DNA from: Kordiimonas laminariae
GTDB lineage: Bacteria; Pseudomonadota; Alphaproteobacteria; Sphingomonadales; Kordiimonadaceae
Length of the DNA stretch: 64,000 bases
Assembly: GCF_023008165.1 (NCBI RefSeq)
Contig: NZ_JAKQZA010000002.1
Coordinates: forward strand, 62,001-126,000
Direction: 5' to 3'
In this document: positions 29,358 to 37,658 of the stretch, piece after piece
Numbering within the stretch: the first letter of the stretch is position 1
How the letters are laid out: each line of letters starts with the position of its first letter
Program-made: the position numbers and the translations under genes
The notes under the pieces: generated by a model
Seen by the model: only the letters and a program-made list of their open reading frames with translations
What the model was told of the DNA's origin: nothing
The model's database searches: none

Positions 29358-30209
29358 CTAAAAACGGTTATCGCCATCAAGAATATTACCAATACCGCCA
29401 AGAAGTGAGCCCTCACCACGGTCCTGACCGCCCATTTGCGGCGCTGATGCCCAGATGCGACCTGCAAGACGGCTAAACGGCAAACTCTGCAACCAGACTT
29501 TTCCTGGTCCCTGAAGACGCGCGAAGAACACCCCTTCACCACCAAAGATCATGGATTTAATACCGCCTACGCGCTCAATATCCATATCTACGTCCGCTGT
29601 CATAGCCGCAAGGCAGCCAGTATCAACATGCAGAACTTCACCCGGCTTCAACTCGCGTTCAATAACAGTGCCACCCACATGCACAAACGCCCAACCATCG
29701 CCATCAAGACGCTGCATGATAAAGCCTTCACCGCCAAACAGGCCTGTCATAATTTTTTGCTGGAAATGGATACCTACTTGAACACCACGTGCAGCAGCAA
29801 GAAACGCATCTTTTTGGCAAATTAAGCGCCCACCATATTCGTCAAGCTTAATGGGAAGAATACTACCGGGATAGGGAGAAGCAAATGCCACACGCGCTTT
29901 CCCCGCACCTTCATGAGTGAATACAGTGGTAAACAGGCTTTCTCCGGTAAGGAGGCGCTTACCTGCACCAAGAAGCTTGCCCATAAAGCCACCTTCTTGG
30001 CCAGAGCCATCACCAAACACAGCGCTCATGCCAATATATTGGTCCTTGAACATCATGGCCCCTGCTTCCGCGATTGCAGATTCGCCCGGATCAAGTTCAA
30101 TTTCCACAAACTGCATTTCCGAGCCTTTGATTTCAAAATCAATGTCATCGGAAACACTAGTATTCCTGGCGTGGCGTGAAACTCGAACTTCTGGAACATG
30201 CATGCTCAT
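29358..30209 (-). CDS. TIGR00266 / AIM24-family protein
   Basis: A 283-residue beta-rich protein. The motifs GESAIAEAGAMMFKD, GEGFIMQRLDGDGWAFVHVGG, GEVLHVDTGCLAAM and GGEGVFFARLQGPGKVWLQS define the TIGR00266/AIM24 family. Mitochondrial AIM24 supports cristae organisation; bacterial members are uncharacterised. The Gly-rich C-terminus is usual. A GAGGGG ribosome site precedes the ATG at 30207-30209. It is divergent from sppA. Confidence 0.88.
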   Translation of the reverse strand: MSMHVPEVRVSRHARNTSVSDDIDFEIKGSEMQFVEIELDPGESAIAEAGAMMFKDQYIGMSAVFGDGSGQEGGFMGKLLGAGKRLLTGESLFTTVFTHEGAGKARVAFASPYPGSILPIKLDEYGGRLICQKDAFLAAARGVQVGIHFQQKIMTGLFGGEGFIMQRLDGDGWAFVHVGGTVIERELKPGEVLHVDTGCLAAMTADVDMDIERVGGIKSMIFGGEGVFFARLQGPGKVWLQSLPFSRLAGRIWASAPQMGGQDRGEGSLLGGIGNILDGDNRF

Positions 30210-30335
30210 AATTTTCCCCTCATGCTGGCGTAATCTTCAAATTATTGTTGAAGCGCTTGACCTTACATTTAATCACGCGCACCCTTATATAAAGAAGTAA
30301 CTAAATTTGAAATTTCAAGAGTGGAGCAACCTGCC

Positions 30336-32174
30336 ATGAAAGGCATTTGGGCGCTAATTAAATCTATTGGTAAATTTATTCAGGGGCTGGGCTCACTTGC
30401 TGTAGGCCTGTTTGTATTAATTATTCTTGCTGTAGCAATTGGAGTGAACCAACCAGAAAAACTCCCTAACGTCCCTGACGGCGCTGTTCTGGTACTTGCA
30501 CCAAGTGGTGTTATTGTAGAGCAAACCGCACTACCAGACCCATTTGCCGCGGCACTTCCACAATACAACAACCAACCGCCACAGGTAAGTATCCACGATA
30601 TTACAACAGCGCTAAAACGTGCCAAAAGCGATGACCGTATTGCCGCTCTTGCAATATTAACAGATTCACTTTGGGGTGCTGGCCCAAGCCACTTACATAC
30701 AATTGCTGGCGCTATTGGTGATTTCAAAGAAAGCGGCAAGAAGGTTTATGCTATTTCCACCGCTTACAGCCAATCGGCCTACCTACTCGCTGCTCAAGCT
30801 GATAAAGTTTACCTGAATCCAGCGGGCAACGTGCTGCTCTCCGGTTACGGTTCTTACCCAATATACTTCAAGAGCATGCTGGATAAAATTGGTGCTACAG
30901 TGAATGTATTCCGTGTGGGTACATATAAAGCGGCAGTTGAACCATTTATCCGTGATGATATGTCACCTGCTGCTAAAGAAGCTAATCTCGCGTTCCTTGG
31001 TGGTCTCTGGGACCAATATACATCTTCTGTTGAAAATGCTCGCAACATGGAAGCTGGTGCTATTCAGGCAAGTTTTGAAAACCTTGCAACAGATTTTGCT
31101 GCTGTAAATGGTAACTTTGGTGAATACGCAAAACAGCAAAACCTCGTTGATGAACTCGCTGCACGCATCACATGGCGTGATGCGCTGGCTGAAGAGTTTG
31201 GCTATAATGATAATGGTTCCAGCTTTAACCAGATCCATTACCGTAGCTATCTTTCTGCCACTCAAGGCATGAGAGAAACCTCCAAAAACAAAATCGCTGT
31301 GATTACAGCTCAAGGCAACATCGTTATGGGCGAAGGCCCTGTACAAGTTGCAGCGGCTGAAACGATTGTTGATTACATCCGCTCTGCCCGTGAGAACAGC
31401 AACACCAAAGCTATAGTTCTTCGTGTAGACAGCCCTGGAGGCTCTGCGTTTGCTTCCGAGCTTATTCGTCAGGAACTAGCGGTAGCGCAAGAGCAAGGTA
31501 TCAAGGTTATTGCCTCAATGGGTCCGGTTGCGGCCTCTGGTGGTTACTGGATTTCGGCAACAGCAGATGAAATCTGGGCGGCACCGAGCACAATTACTGG
31601 TTCAATCGGTATTTTCGGCATGCTGCCAACTTATGAAAACACACTGGATAAAATCGGCGTTCACTCAGACGGCGTTGGCACAACACCACTTGCAAGCGGC
31701 TTTAGCCCAACCCGTGCTTTGAACGATACAACGAAAATGCTTATTCAGGGTTCTATTGAAAATGGTTATGACGAATTCTTAAGCCTTGTGGCTCGTGGCC
31801 GTAACATGAGCAAAGAAGATGTAGATAAGATCGCCCAAGGCCGTGTATGGATTGGTGAAACAGCCAAGGAACTCGGTCTGGTTGACCATCTTGGTGGTTT
31901 TGATGATGCTGTTAAAGCAGCTGCGGCAGCTGCTGGCGTTGATGATTATGAAGTTGCTTTCTACCGGGAGAAAATCGATCCATTCGATCAACTGCTTCTC
32001 GATATGCTGAATTCAACGGTTGGTATTGACGGCATTGGTAATGGGCAAACATCTACCATCACCAAGCTTCTTCAGAAAACCGAAGGCCTTCAGGAAAGCG
32101 TTGAATTCCTGACAACACTCAACGATCCGCAAAACCGTTATGTAGTTTGTATGACATGTGAGGTACGCCAATGA
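30336..32174 (+). CDS. sppA: Signal peptide peptidase SppA, long (67K) type
   Basis: A membrane-anchored serine protease that degrades released signal peptides at the periplasmic face of the inner membrane. I start at ATG 30336, with GGAG 10 nt upstream (a GTG at 30321 would add five residues). The 612-residue length indicates the tandem-repeat SppA form. One N-terminal transmembrane helix lies at ~20-37. The catalytic lysine is in [11 protein letters not shown] (K198) and the nucleophile serine in [10 protein letters not shown] (S401). It overlaps msrB by 4 bp (ATGA), so the two are coupled. Confidence 0.95.
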   Translation: MKGIWALIKSIGKFIQGLGSLAVGLFVLIILAVAIGVNQPEKLPNVPDGAVLVLAPSGVIVEQTALPDPFAAALPQYNNQPPQVSIHDITTALKRAKSDDRIAALAILTDSLWGAGPSHLHTIAGAIGDFKESGKKVYAISTAYSQSAYLLAAQADKVYLNPAGNVLLSGYGSYPIYFKSMLDKIGATVNVFRVGTYKAAVEPFIRDDMSPAAKEANLAFLGGLWDQYTSSVENARNMEAGAIQASFENLATDFAAVNGNFGEYAKQQNLVDELAARITWRDALAEEFGYNDNGSSFNQIHYRSYLSATQGMRETSKNKIAVITAQGNIVMGEGPVQVAAAETIVDYIRSARENSNTKAIVLRVDSPGGSAFASELIRQELAVAQEQGIKVIASMGPVAASGGYWISATADEIWAAPSTITGSIGIFGMLPTYENTLDKIGVHSDGVGTTPLASGFSPTRALNDTTKMLIQGSIENGYDEFLSLVARGRNMSKEDVDKIAQGRVWIGETAKELGLVDHLGGFDDAVKAAAAAAGVDDYEVAFYREKIDPFDQLLLDMLNSTVGIDGIGNGQTSTITKLLQKTEGLQESVEFLTTLNDPQNRYVVCMTCEVRQ

Positions 32175-32569
32175 CATCCGACGTAACTAAAACTGATGAA
32201 GAGTGGCGTGAAGAGCTAACACCGGAAGAGTATCAGGTTTGCAGATGCGGGGGCACAGAGCCCCCCTTCTCTGGCAAATACTGGAACACGAAGGATGATG
32301 GCATCTATCACTGCACTGCATGTGATGCCCCACTTTTTGATAGCGAGACCAAGTATGATAGCGGCTCTGGCTGGCCAAGCTTTTGGGCTGGTATTGAAAG
32401 CGGTGCGATTACAGAGAAACGAGATACAAGCCACGGCATGATCCGTACGGAAATTACATGTGCTAAATGTGATAGTCATTTAGGCCATGTTTTTCCTGAT
32501 GGTCCCCAGCCCACAGGCCTTCGTTACTGTACGAATTCCGCATCTTTAAATTTGAAACCAAAATCGTAG
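32171..32569 (+). CDS. msrB: Peptide-methionine (R)-S-oxide reductase MsrB
   Basis: MsrB repairs oxidised methionine (R-sulfoxide) in proteins. The 132-residue protein shows the zinc-binding pairs CTAC and CAKC, the [10 protein letters not shown] substrate pocket, [10 protein letters not shown], and the catalytic cysteine in [10 protein letters not shown]. Two additional cysteines (VCRCGG) near the N-terminus, where most relatives have VxRxxG, might be resolving residues, but this is inference. It overlaps sppA by 4 bp and so is translated with it; no signal peptide, so cytosolic. Confidence 0.95.
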   Translation: MTSDVTKTDEEWREELTPEEYQVCRCGGTEPPFSGKYWNTKDDGIYHCTACDAPLFDSETKYDSGSGWPSFWAGIESGAITEKRDTSHGMIRTEITCAKCDSHLGHVFPDGPQPTGLRYCTNSASLNLKPKS

Positions 32570-32673
32570 CGTTTCACAAATTCGAACACAGGTTCCCGAT
32601 TTAGTTCTCTACAGAGATTAAAATCAAACACCTATCTTTGCCTCAAGCGAACAAAAGCTAAGAGGCAAAGATC

Positions 32674-33261
32674 ATGACACACACTAAACTTCTACGCATC
32701 GATAGCAGCGCCCGTACTGAGGCATCCATAAGCCGTATGCTTGCAGATAAGCTGATCGATCACCTTTCACCAGCAACCGTAATCAGCAGAGATGTGGCAG
32801 GCACAATGCCCTTCATTGATGAAAGCTGGGTTGGCGCAAACTTCACTCCCCCTGAAGACCGTACAGATGAGCAGAAGGAAAGACTGACTTTCTCCGATGA
32901 ACTCATCTCGGAATTGAAAGCTGCTGATACCATCGTTATTTCATCTCCAGCTTATAATTTCAGCGTTCCAGCAAGCCTGAAGGCATGGATTGATCTGGTA
33001 TGCCGTGCAGGCGTTACATTTCGTTATACGGAAAACGGCCCTGAAGGCCTTCTGGAACAAGGCAAGAAAGCTTATATCGTGTTTGCATCTGGCGGCACGC
33101 CTGCTGGTGCGGATTATGATTATGCAACATCATACCTGAAGCACATTATGGGTTTCATCGGTATTTATGATGTAACCATCGTCGCCGCTGACCAACTTGG
33201 TCAGAACGCAGACGAGAAAATTGAAGCCGCTATGAAAACAATCACAGAGATAACAGCGTAA
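32674..33261 (+). CDS. azoR: FMN-dependent NADH-azoreductase
   Basis: A 195-residue flavodoxin-fold quinone/azo reductase. The FMN phosphate loop is LLRIDSSARTEASIS at the N-terminus, and the central segments SSPAYNFSVPASLKAWIDLV and FASGGTPAG are classic for AzoR. These enzymes carry out two-electron quinone reduction and help in thiol/electrophile stress. AGAGG precedes the ATG by 9 nt. It stands ~100 bp after msrB, probably with its own promoter. Confidence 0.92.
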   Translation: MTHTKLLRIDSSARTEASISRMLADKLIDHLSPATVISRDVAGTMPFIDESWVGANFTPPEDRTDEQKERLTFSDELISELKAADTIVISSPAYNFSVPASLKAWIDLVCRAGVTFRYTENGPEGLLEQGKKAYIVFASGGTPAGADYDYATSYLKHIMGFIGIYDVTIVAADQLGQNADEKIEAAMKTITEITA

Positions 33262-33276
33262 TCCTATCTTACACCG

Positions 33277-33317
33277 GGCAGTAGCTTTCCCCTATTCTCC
33301 TCCTTAGAGCTGCTGCC
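33277..33317. terminator. Hairpin between convergent azoR and DUF3667 genes
   Basis: A 10-bp stem GGCAGTAGCT/AGCTGCTGCC (one wobble) with a long pyrimidine-rich loop of about 21 nt lies between two convergent stop codons. There is no good U-run, so termination is plausible but not certain. Confidence 0.4.
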
Positions 33318-33322
33318 TGTCT

Positions 33323-34780
33323 CTATAGATCTTTTAAACCTTCAAAAATAGCTGCGCTCAGCCCCACCATCATCAGTAGGGTATAACTCACCCATATAAA
33401 GCCCGCTTTAAAAAAGGCGCGTAACCAGCCTTGGTTCTGCCCTACCTTCAATGAAATAATCAGATAAAGCGACGCCCCCCACCAGAAGAGCATAAAACCA
33501 GATTCGCCACCAAAAACAGGGACCACCACAATTAAGGCTGAGAACAGTAGGAAAAGGAAGCTGTGGAAATGCAAAGAGAAAACAAGCTGGTGAATATAGA
33601 CCCGCTTTTTGCCCCAGTGGAAAAAACGAAGGATCAGCGCGAAAAGCGGCACCATCACAAATAGGGTCTTTGGCAGCCATTCGTTAAACAGATCATTAAA
33701 CCGTCTTGGTTCTTTTAGTGCACGAGCCAGCCCCCTCACTACCTCTTTTGCGGTATCGGAATTATCATCACTACTCAGGAATTTATCCAAATCTTCCTGC
33801 TTAATGCCTTCATATTCCTCATCCGGCTTGTGCACAAACATGCGTACAGATACATAATAGGGAAACTTATCCCCAAAAATATCCAGATCGCTTTCACCTT
33901 GCGCAACGCGAACACGTTCTTCCGCTTCTTCAATTTGATCTTTAGCTCCCAACAGGGCTTCGCGCACCTTGGCTTTATCCTCATCAGACATTTCCACCGG
34001 CAAATCGGCTATCTGCCGTTCAATATCGTTCAGAGTTTCATCAAATTTCTGATCTCTGCGGCTCTGCCCCTTAACTCCCTCCTTGAAACCCTGAAGGAAT
34101 TCACCAACCATCGTCTGGCTTTCTTCGTCTTCAGGCTTAGTTGAAGCAGCCTCAGGCTCAGTTTTCGCAGGTACAGTTTTACTTTTTTCGCCTTCCTCAC
34201 TTTTTGGCTCGTAATTATTAAAGCCTGTCACCAGATCATCGATCGCAGATCTGTTCTTCCCATCATCCTGCACTGTAGGCGGCGGTGGTGTATCGGGCGT
34301 GTTTCCTTCGGAGTTTTCAGAAACTACGGGCGTTTCAGGCGGGGCATCTTTTGCCGTCAACTTGATATCGAGGATCAGAATATCAAACAGCCAAAGAATG
34401 GCGAAAAACATGATCGAAACGGAAAGGTAGAGCCGAAGCGGCGGCACAAAACGCGCCCTTCGCCCCATACTGTAGGCACGCGTTAATCCCCCCGGCACCA
34501 GAAGGATAAGGAAGATACTTTTGATCAACCTGCTATCAGCAGAGAAAACATTATCCAGAAGCTCACGGAAAAAGGTCCAGATAGGGCGACGAAGATCATC
34601 ATCCTTTTGCCCGCATATATGGCAAAACGGCCCCGTGAGCGGAACCTTACAGTTCATACAGCTTTGGCCTGCACCTTTTTTATCTTCTTCGATAACACGG
34701 TATGACTGCTGTGTATCACGTTCGCTGCGCAAGCGTTTACGTCTTAACTCAATGGACCATTTTCGAAAAATAGAAAACAT
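33323..34780 (-). CDS. DUF3667 membrane protein with N-terminal zinc ribbon
   Basis: A 485-residue protein. A zinc ribbon CMNC...CHICG lies at ~41-57, followed by the DUF3667 pattern (TFFRELLDNVFSADSRLIKS, then PGGLTRAYSMGRRARFVPPL and RLYLSVSIMFF). A ~230-residue acidic, charged, poorly conserved segment rich in Glu/Pro/Lys follows, and then three or four C-terminal membrane helices. Function unknown; the family is sometimes annotated as a putative membrane-linked zinc protein. The long charged insertion between membrane regions is larger than I would expect of the family. It is convergent with azoR. Confidence 0.8.
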   Translation of the reverse strand: MFSIFRKWSIELRRKRLRSERDTQQSYRVIEEDKKGAGQSCMNCKVPLTGPFCHICGQKDDDLRRPIWTFFRELLDNVFSADSRLIKSIFLILLVPGGLTRAYSMGRRARFVPPLRLYLSVSIMFFAILWLFDILILDIKLTAKDAPPETPVVSENSEGNTPDTPPPPTVQDDGKNRSAIDDLVTGFNNYEPKSEEGEKSKTVPAKTEPEAASTKPEDEESQTMVGEFLQGFKEGVKGQSRRDQKFDETLNDIERQIADLPVEMSDEDKAKVREALLGAKDQIEEAEERVRVAQGESDLDIFGDKFPYYVSVRMFVHKPDEEYEGIKQEDLDKFLSSDDNSDTAKEVVRGLARALKEPRRFNDLFNEWLPKTLFVMVPLFALILRFFHWGKKRVYIHQLVFSLHFHSFLFLLFSALIVVVPVFGGESGFMLFWWGASLYLIISLKVGQNQGWLRAFFKAGFIWVSYTLLMMVGLSAAIFEGLKDL

Positions 34781-34857
34781 CGCTGATACCCCTCTAAAGC
34801 CTTATATATCATAAGAAAAAGAGAGGTCCAGCATTTCAAACTGCTTGGGTGCTATGC

Positions 34858-35514
34858 TTAACCAGCACGCCCAAGCGCCTGATCAGATACAAACGGGTTG
34901 CTTTGTCGCTCTGCTCCAAATGTGGAAAGCGGGCCATGCCCCGGTACAAATGTAACGTCGTTACCAAGCGGCCAAAGCTTGGTTGTAATTGCTGTGATCA
35001 AGGTCTGCAAATCGCCACGAGGGAAATCTGTGCGGCCGATCGACCCTTGGAACAACACATCGCCAACGAAGGCAACTTTGTGGGCTTCATTATAGAAAAC
35101 CACATGCCCTGGTGTATGCCCTGGCGTGAAAATAACTTTCAGAGTTTGGTTGCCAACCTGAATTTCTTCTCCGTCATCAAGCCACTGATCCGGTGTACAG
35201 CAGCGCAAGCCCGCCATGCCGTAATTGGCAGCATGTTCTTCAATCTGATCAAGCCAGAATTTATCTTCCTTATGCGGCCCAATGATCGGCAAATTAAGCT
35301 TTTCCTTGATGTCAGCCGCACCGCCAGCGTGGTCCAGGTGCCCATGGGTAAGTAGCAGCTTGGTAAGTTTCACACCCAATTTTTCAACATGTGCCAGCAG
35401 TTTTTCGTGATCTCCACCCGGGTCCACGAGTGCGCCTTCCATGGTTTCATCGCACCAGATAATGCTGCAATTCTGTGAGAAAGACGTTACGGGAATAATC
35501 TGAGCTTTAAGCAT
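34858..35514 (-). CDS. MBL-fold metallo-hydrolase (YcbL/glyoxalase II-like)
   Basis: A 218-residue metallo-beta-lactamase-fold enzyme. Metal ligands are HGHLDH (the HxHxDH motif), H in FTPGHTPGH, D in FVGDVLFQGSIGRTDFP, and H in VPGHGPLSTFG. The GRTDFP and GHGP segments match the YcbL-type glyoxalase II group, which hydrolyses small thioesters. Cytosolic; no signal peptide. It stands alone on the minus strand between DUF3667 and a divergent small lipoprotein gene. Confidence 0.9.
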   Translation of the reverse strand: MLKAQIIPVTSFSQNCSIIWCDETMEGALVDPGGDHEKLLAHVEKLGVKLTKLLLTHGHLDHAGGAADIKEKLNLPIIGPHKEDKFWLDQIEEHAANYGMAGLRCCTPDQWLDDGEEIQVGNQTLKVIFTPGHTPGHVVFYNEAHKVAFVGDVLFQGSIGRTDFPRGDLQTLITAITTKLWPLGNDVTFVPGHGPLSTFGAERQSNPFVSDQALGRAG

Positions 35515-35634
35515 GACATACCTTAATAAACTGTTGGCCTTGGTGGCTAAAATAAAGCCTGATGTAAAAAAGAAAAGCCTTGCTGATAAAAATCTCGATG
35601 ATACACAGGTTGATATATAGGTTAAGGGAAATTT

Positions 35635-35838
35635 ATGAATCGTCTTTTTGCATTCATCGCTGTGTTTTTACTGGCAAGCTGCAGTGTCGTTACACTGCCA
35701 ATTAAGGTTGCTACCAAAACTGTTGAAACGGCCGTAGACGTTACAGCTACAACAGTTGATATCATCACACCTGATGGCGACGATGATGATGATAAAGAAG
35801 ACAAAGAAGGTAAATCTCAAGAGCACCTTCGCCCATGA
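35635..35838 (+). CDS. Small acidic lipoprotein
   Basis: A 67-residue predicted lipoprotein: basic/hydrophobic signal with lipobox LASC (Cys at residue 16), then a Val/Thr-rich helix (KVATKTVETAVDVTATTVDI), then an acidic tail DGDDDDDKEDKEG. No named family is certain, although small lipoproteins with a C-S-V-V start are known. Its stop overlaps the start of the KynB-like gene by 4 bp (ATGA), so the two are translated together. Function unknown. Confidence 0.7.
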   Translation: MNRLFAFIAVFLLASCSVVTLPIKVATKTVETAVDVTATTVDIITPDGDDDDDKEDKEGKSQEHLRP

Positions 35839-36461
35839 GCCGCATATACGATATCAGCCAACGCATCAGGCCTGGTATTCCTGTTTGGCCCGGAGATCGT
35901 GAATTCTCATTAACGCGCACCTGGAACATCGATTCAGAAAGCCCGGTGAACGTGAGCGAGATAACCCTGTCAACACACACGGGCACACATGCCGATGCCC
36001 GGCTTCATTTTGATGATAATGGGGCGGACTGTGCGGACACCAACCTAGCGCCTTATCTTGGCCCAGCTTACGTTCTTGATCTGTCTGACAAAATAAACAG
36101 CCGAGTAGAACCAGAGCATCTTCAGGCGCTTCCTAAAACTGTGGACCGCGTTCTAGTAAAACTGTTTAAAGAGTTCCCTCACGACGGTTGGAAACCAGAT
36201 TTTCCAGCAATCAGCCCAGACGCAATTGCCTTACTCGCCGAAAAAGGCTGTCAGCTCATTGGTACCGATGTGCCCTCGCTTGATCCACAGGAAAGCAAAA
36301 CACTGGATGCTCACTTTGCTGTTGATAAAACTGGTATGGCAATCCTTGAAGGTTTGGTGTTAGACGATGTGCCAGAAGGTCTTTATGAACTGATTGCCTT
36401 GCCGCTTAAAATTGAAGGAGCAGACGGCAGCCCTGTAAGAGCTATCCTTAGAACCCTTTAA
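35835..36461 (+). CDS. kynB: Cyclase-family hydrolase, kynurenine formamidase (KynB)-like
   Basis: A 208-residue metal-dependent hydrolase with the PF04199 signature HTGTHADA (H-x-G-T-H-x-D metal site) and the PGDREFSL segment. Length and the GTDVPSLDPQESKTLDAHF block match bacterial arylformamidase KynB, which hydrolyses N-formylkynurenine in tryptophan breakdown. Most KynB proteins read HADAPLH; here an Arg replaces the Pro. No kynA or kynU is nearby, so the symbol is tentative. The start overlaps the small lipoprotein gene, and the stop overlaps the convergent DUF1835 gene by 4 bp. Confidence 0.8.
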   Translation: MSRIYDISQRIRPGIPVWPGDREFSLTRTWNIDSESPVNVSEITLSTHTGTHADARLHFDDNGADCADTNLAPYLGPAYVLDLSDKINSRVEPEHLQALPKTVDRVLVKLFKEFPHDGWKPDFPAISPDAIALLAEKGCQLIGTDVPSLDPQESKTLDAHFAVDKTGMAILEGLVLDDVPEGLYELIALPLKIEGADGSPVRAILRTL

Positions 36462-37414
36462 GCATCTCTTCGGTAATATAGGGTACTCTCCGCCGAAATC
36501 TTGATCCCCCCAACCCAGCGTTCAAGAGGAATAGTCCAGCCAGCGACTTCAGCACCCTCCTCTAAAAGCTTCTCGCCTTTTTCAGAAAGCTTGAACCGTT
36601 TTGCAGGCCAATCTTTTGCTGCTTCCGTTTCTTCTACAAGACCGCCGGCAATAAGAGACTGGAACTCATACCAGAACATCATATCCCCAAGATACGGTAA
36701 TGGTTCCACCTCAAGCATCAGCTTGCGGAACACATTCCCGACCGAAGCAGGCTCTTCCTGCAAAATCTGTAAACTAAGTTCCTCCGTTAAGCTCAGCAGA
36801 CGGGTTTTATCTGGAAGTTGTTGCAGGTGACGCTTCAAGGCCCCTTGCATTTCAGGAATGATCGCGGCCTCTTCCCCAATAATGTCTTCCAAAACAGCTG
36901 GGGCAGACTGCATTACAGCGTTCCAAACCCTGCTTCCATATTCAAACTGCGCCGTACGCACCTGCTTGCGTTCCTGCCAGACAGCTTTCAGGTCATCCGG
37001 TGAAAGCTGACCAAGGCCAATGAAACGAGGCTTTATGTCATACTCACTCACAAGAATAAGCTGTACAGGCGGAATAGCTCGTCCATTCAAGGTAGAAAGA
37101 AGCTTAGCCAGAATAAGCTGGTCATAGCTATCATGCTCAAACCAAAGGATAATCTCTTCATACTTCGAAAGATCATTCAGTGCATGATATTGGCCTTTAA
37201 GCTGCTTAAGCGCTTGCTCCGTATCCACGCCAAACGCCTCTTTAATGAAGCCTGCCCGCGCATTGAGGAACTTATCTTCACCAGCATCCAGTACAGGTCC
37301 CTGGCAGAGAGGATCGGAAAACTCAAGAAAAGCCCCAACAAAACCAGCTTTCTCAAGGCCTTGCTTAATATCTGAGCCACACCGGATATGAAGTGTCTTT
37401 TCGCTGTCGAGCAT
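36458..37414 (-). CDS. DUF1835 domain-containing protein
   Basis: Start placed at ATG 37412-37414 with AAGGGG upstream; the frame continues to 37435. The 318-residue protein opens with LHIRCGSDIKQGLEKAGFVG and FSDPLCQGPV, hallmarks of DUF1835, and includes EIILWFEHDSYDQLILAKLL in the first ~110 residues. The C-terminal third (FKLSEKGEKLLEEGA) looks like a winged-helix domain. Function is unknown; homologues are scattered in Alphaproteobacteria and Firmicutes. Monocistronic and convergent with the KynB-like gene. Confidence 0.82.
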   Translation of the reverse strand: MLDSEKTLHIRCGSDIKQGLEKAGFVGAFLEFSDPLCQGPVLDAGEDKFLNARAGFIKEAFGVDTEQALKQLKGQYHALNDLSKYEEIILWFEHDSYDQLILAKLLSTLNGRAIPPVQLILVSEYDIKPRFIGLGQLSPDDLKAVWQERKQVRTAQFEYGSRVWNAVMQSAPAVLEDIIGEEAAIIPEMQGALKRHLQQLPDKTRLLSLTEELSLQILQEEPASVGNVFRKLMLEVEPLPYLGDMMFWYEFQSLIAGGLVEETEAAKDWPAKRFKLSEKGEKLLEEGAEVAGWTIPLERWVGGIKISAESTLYYRRDA

Positions 37415-37658
37415 ATATTTTCCCCTTGTGTTCAAGGCATAAGAACAAAAATGCCCAATAGTGTAAACCGCTTAGAAGCTTTTAAGGGAGATAAGCATAC
37501 ACAAACGCTTTTCAATCAAGTTTCCTTGAATTGTAGCCTCTAATCTGAAGTATTGTTGCTTGAAATCCGTGATAGGTTTATGCCTGACTATAGCTATAAC
37601 TAACCATATCGGCGCAGATATATATTGGTTATGTCTGCATCAGGGGGAGAGGGACCAA

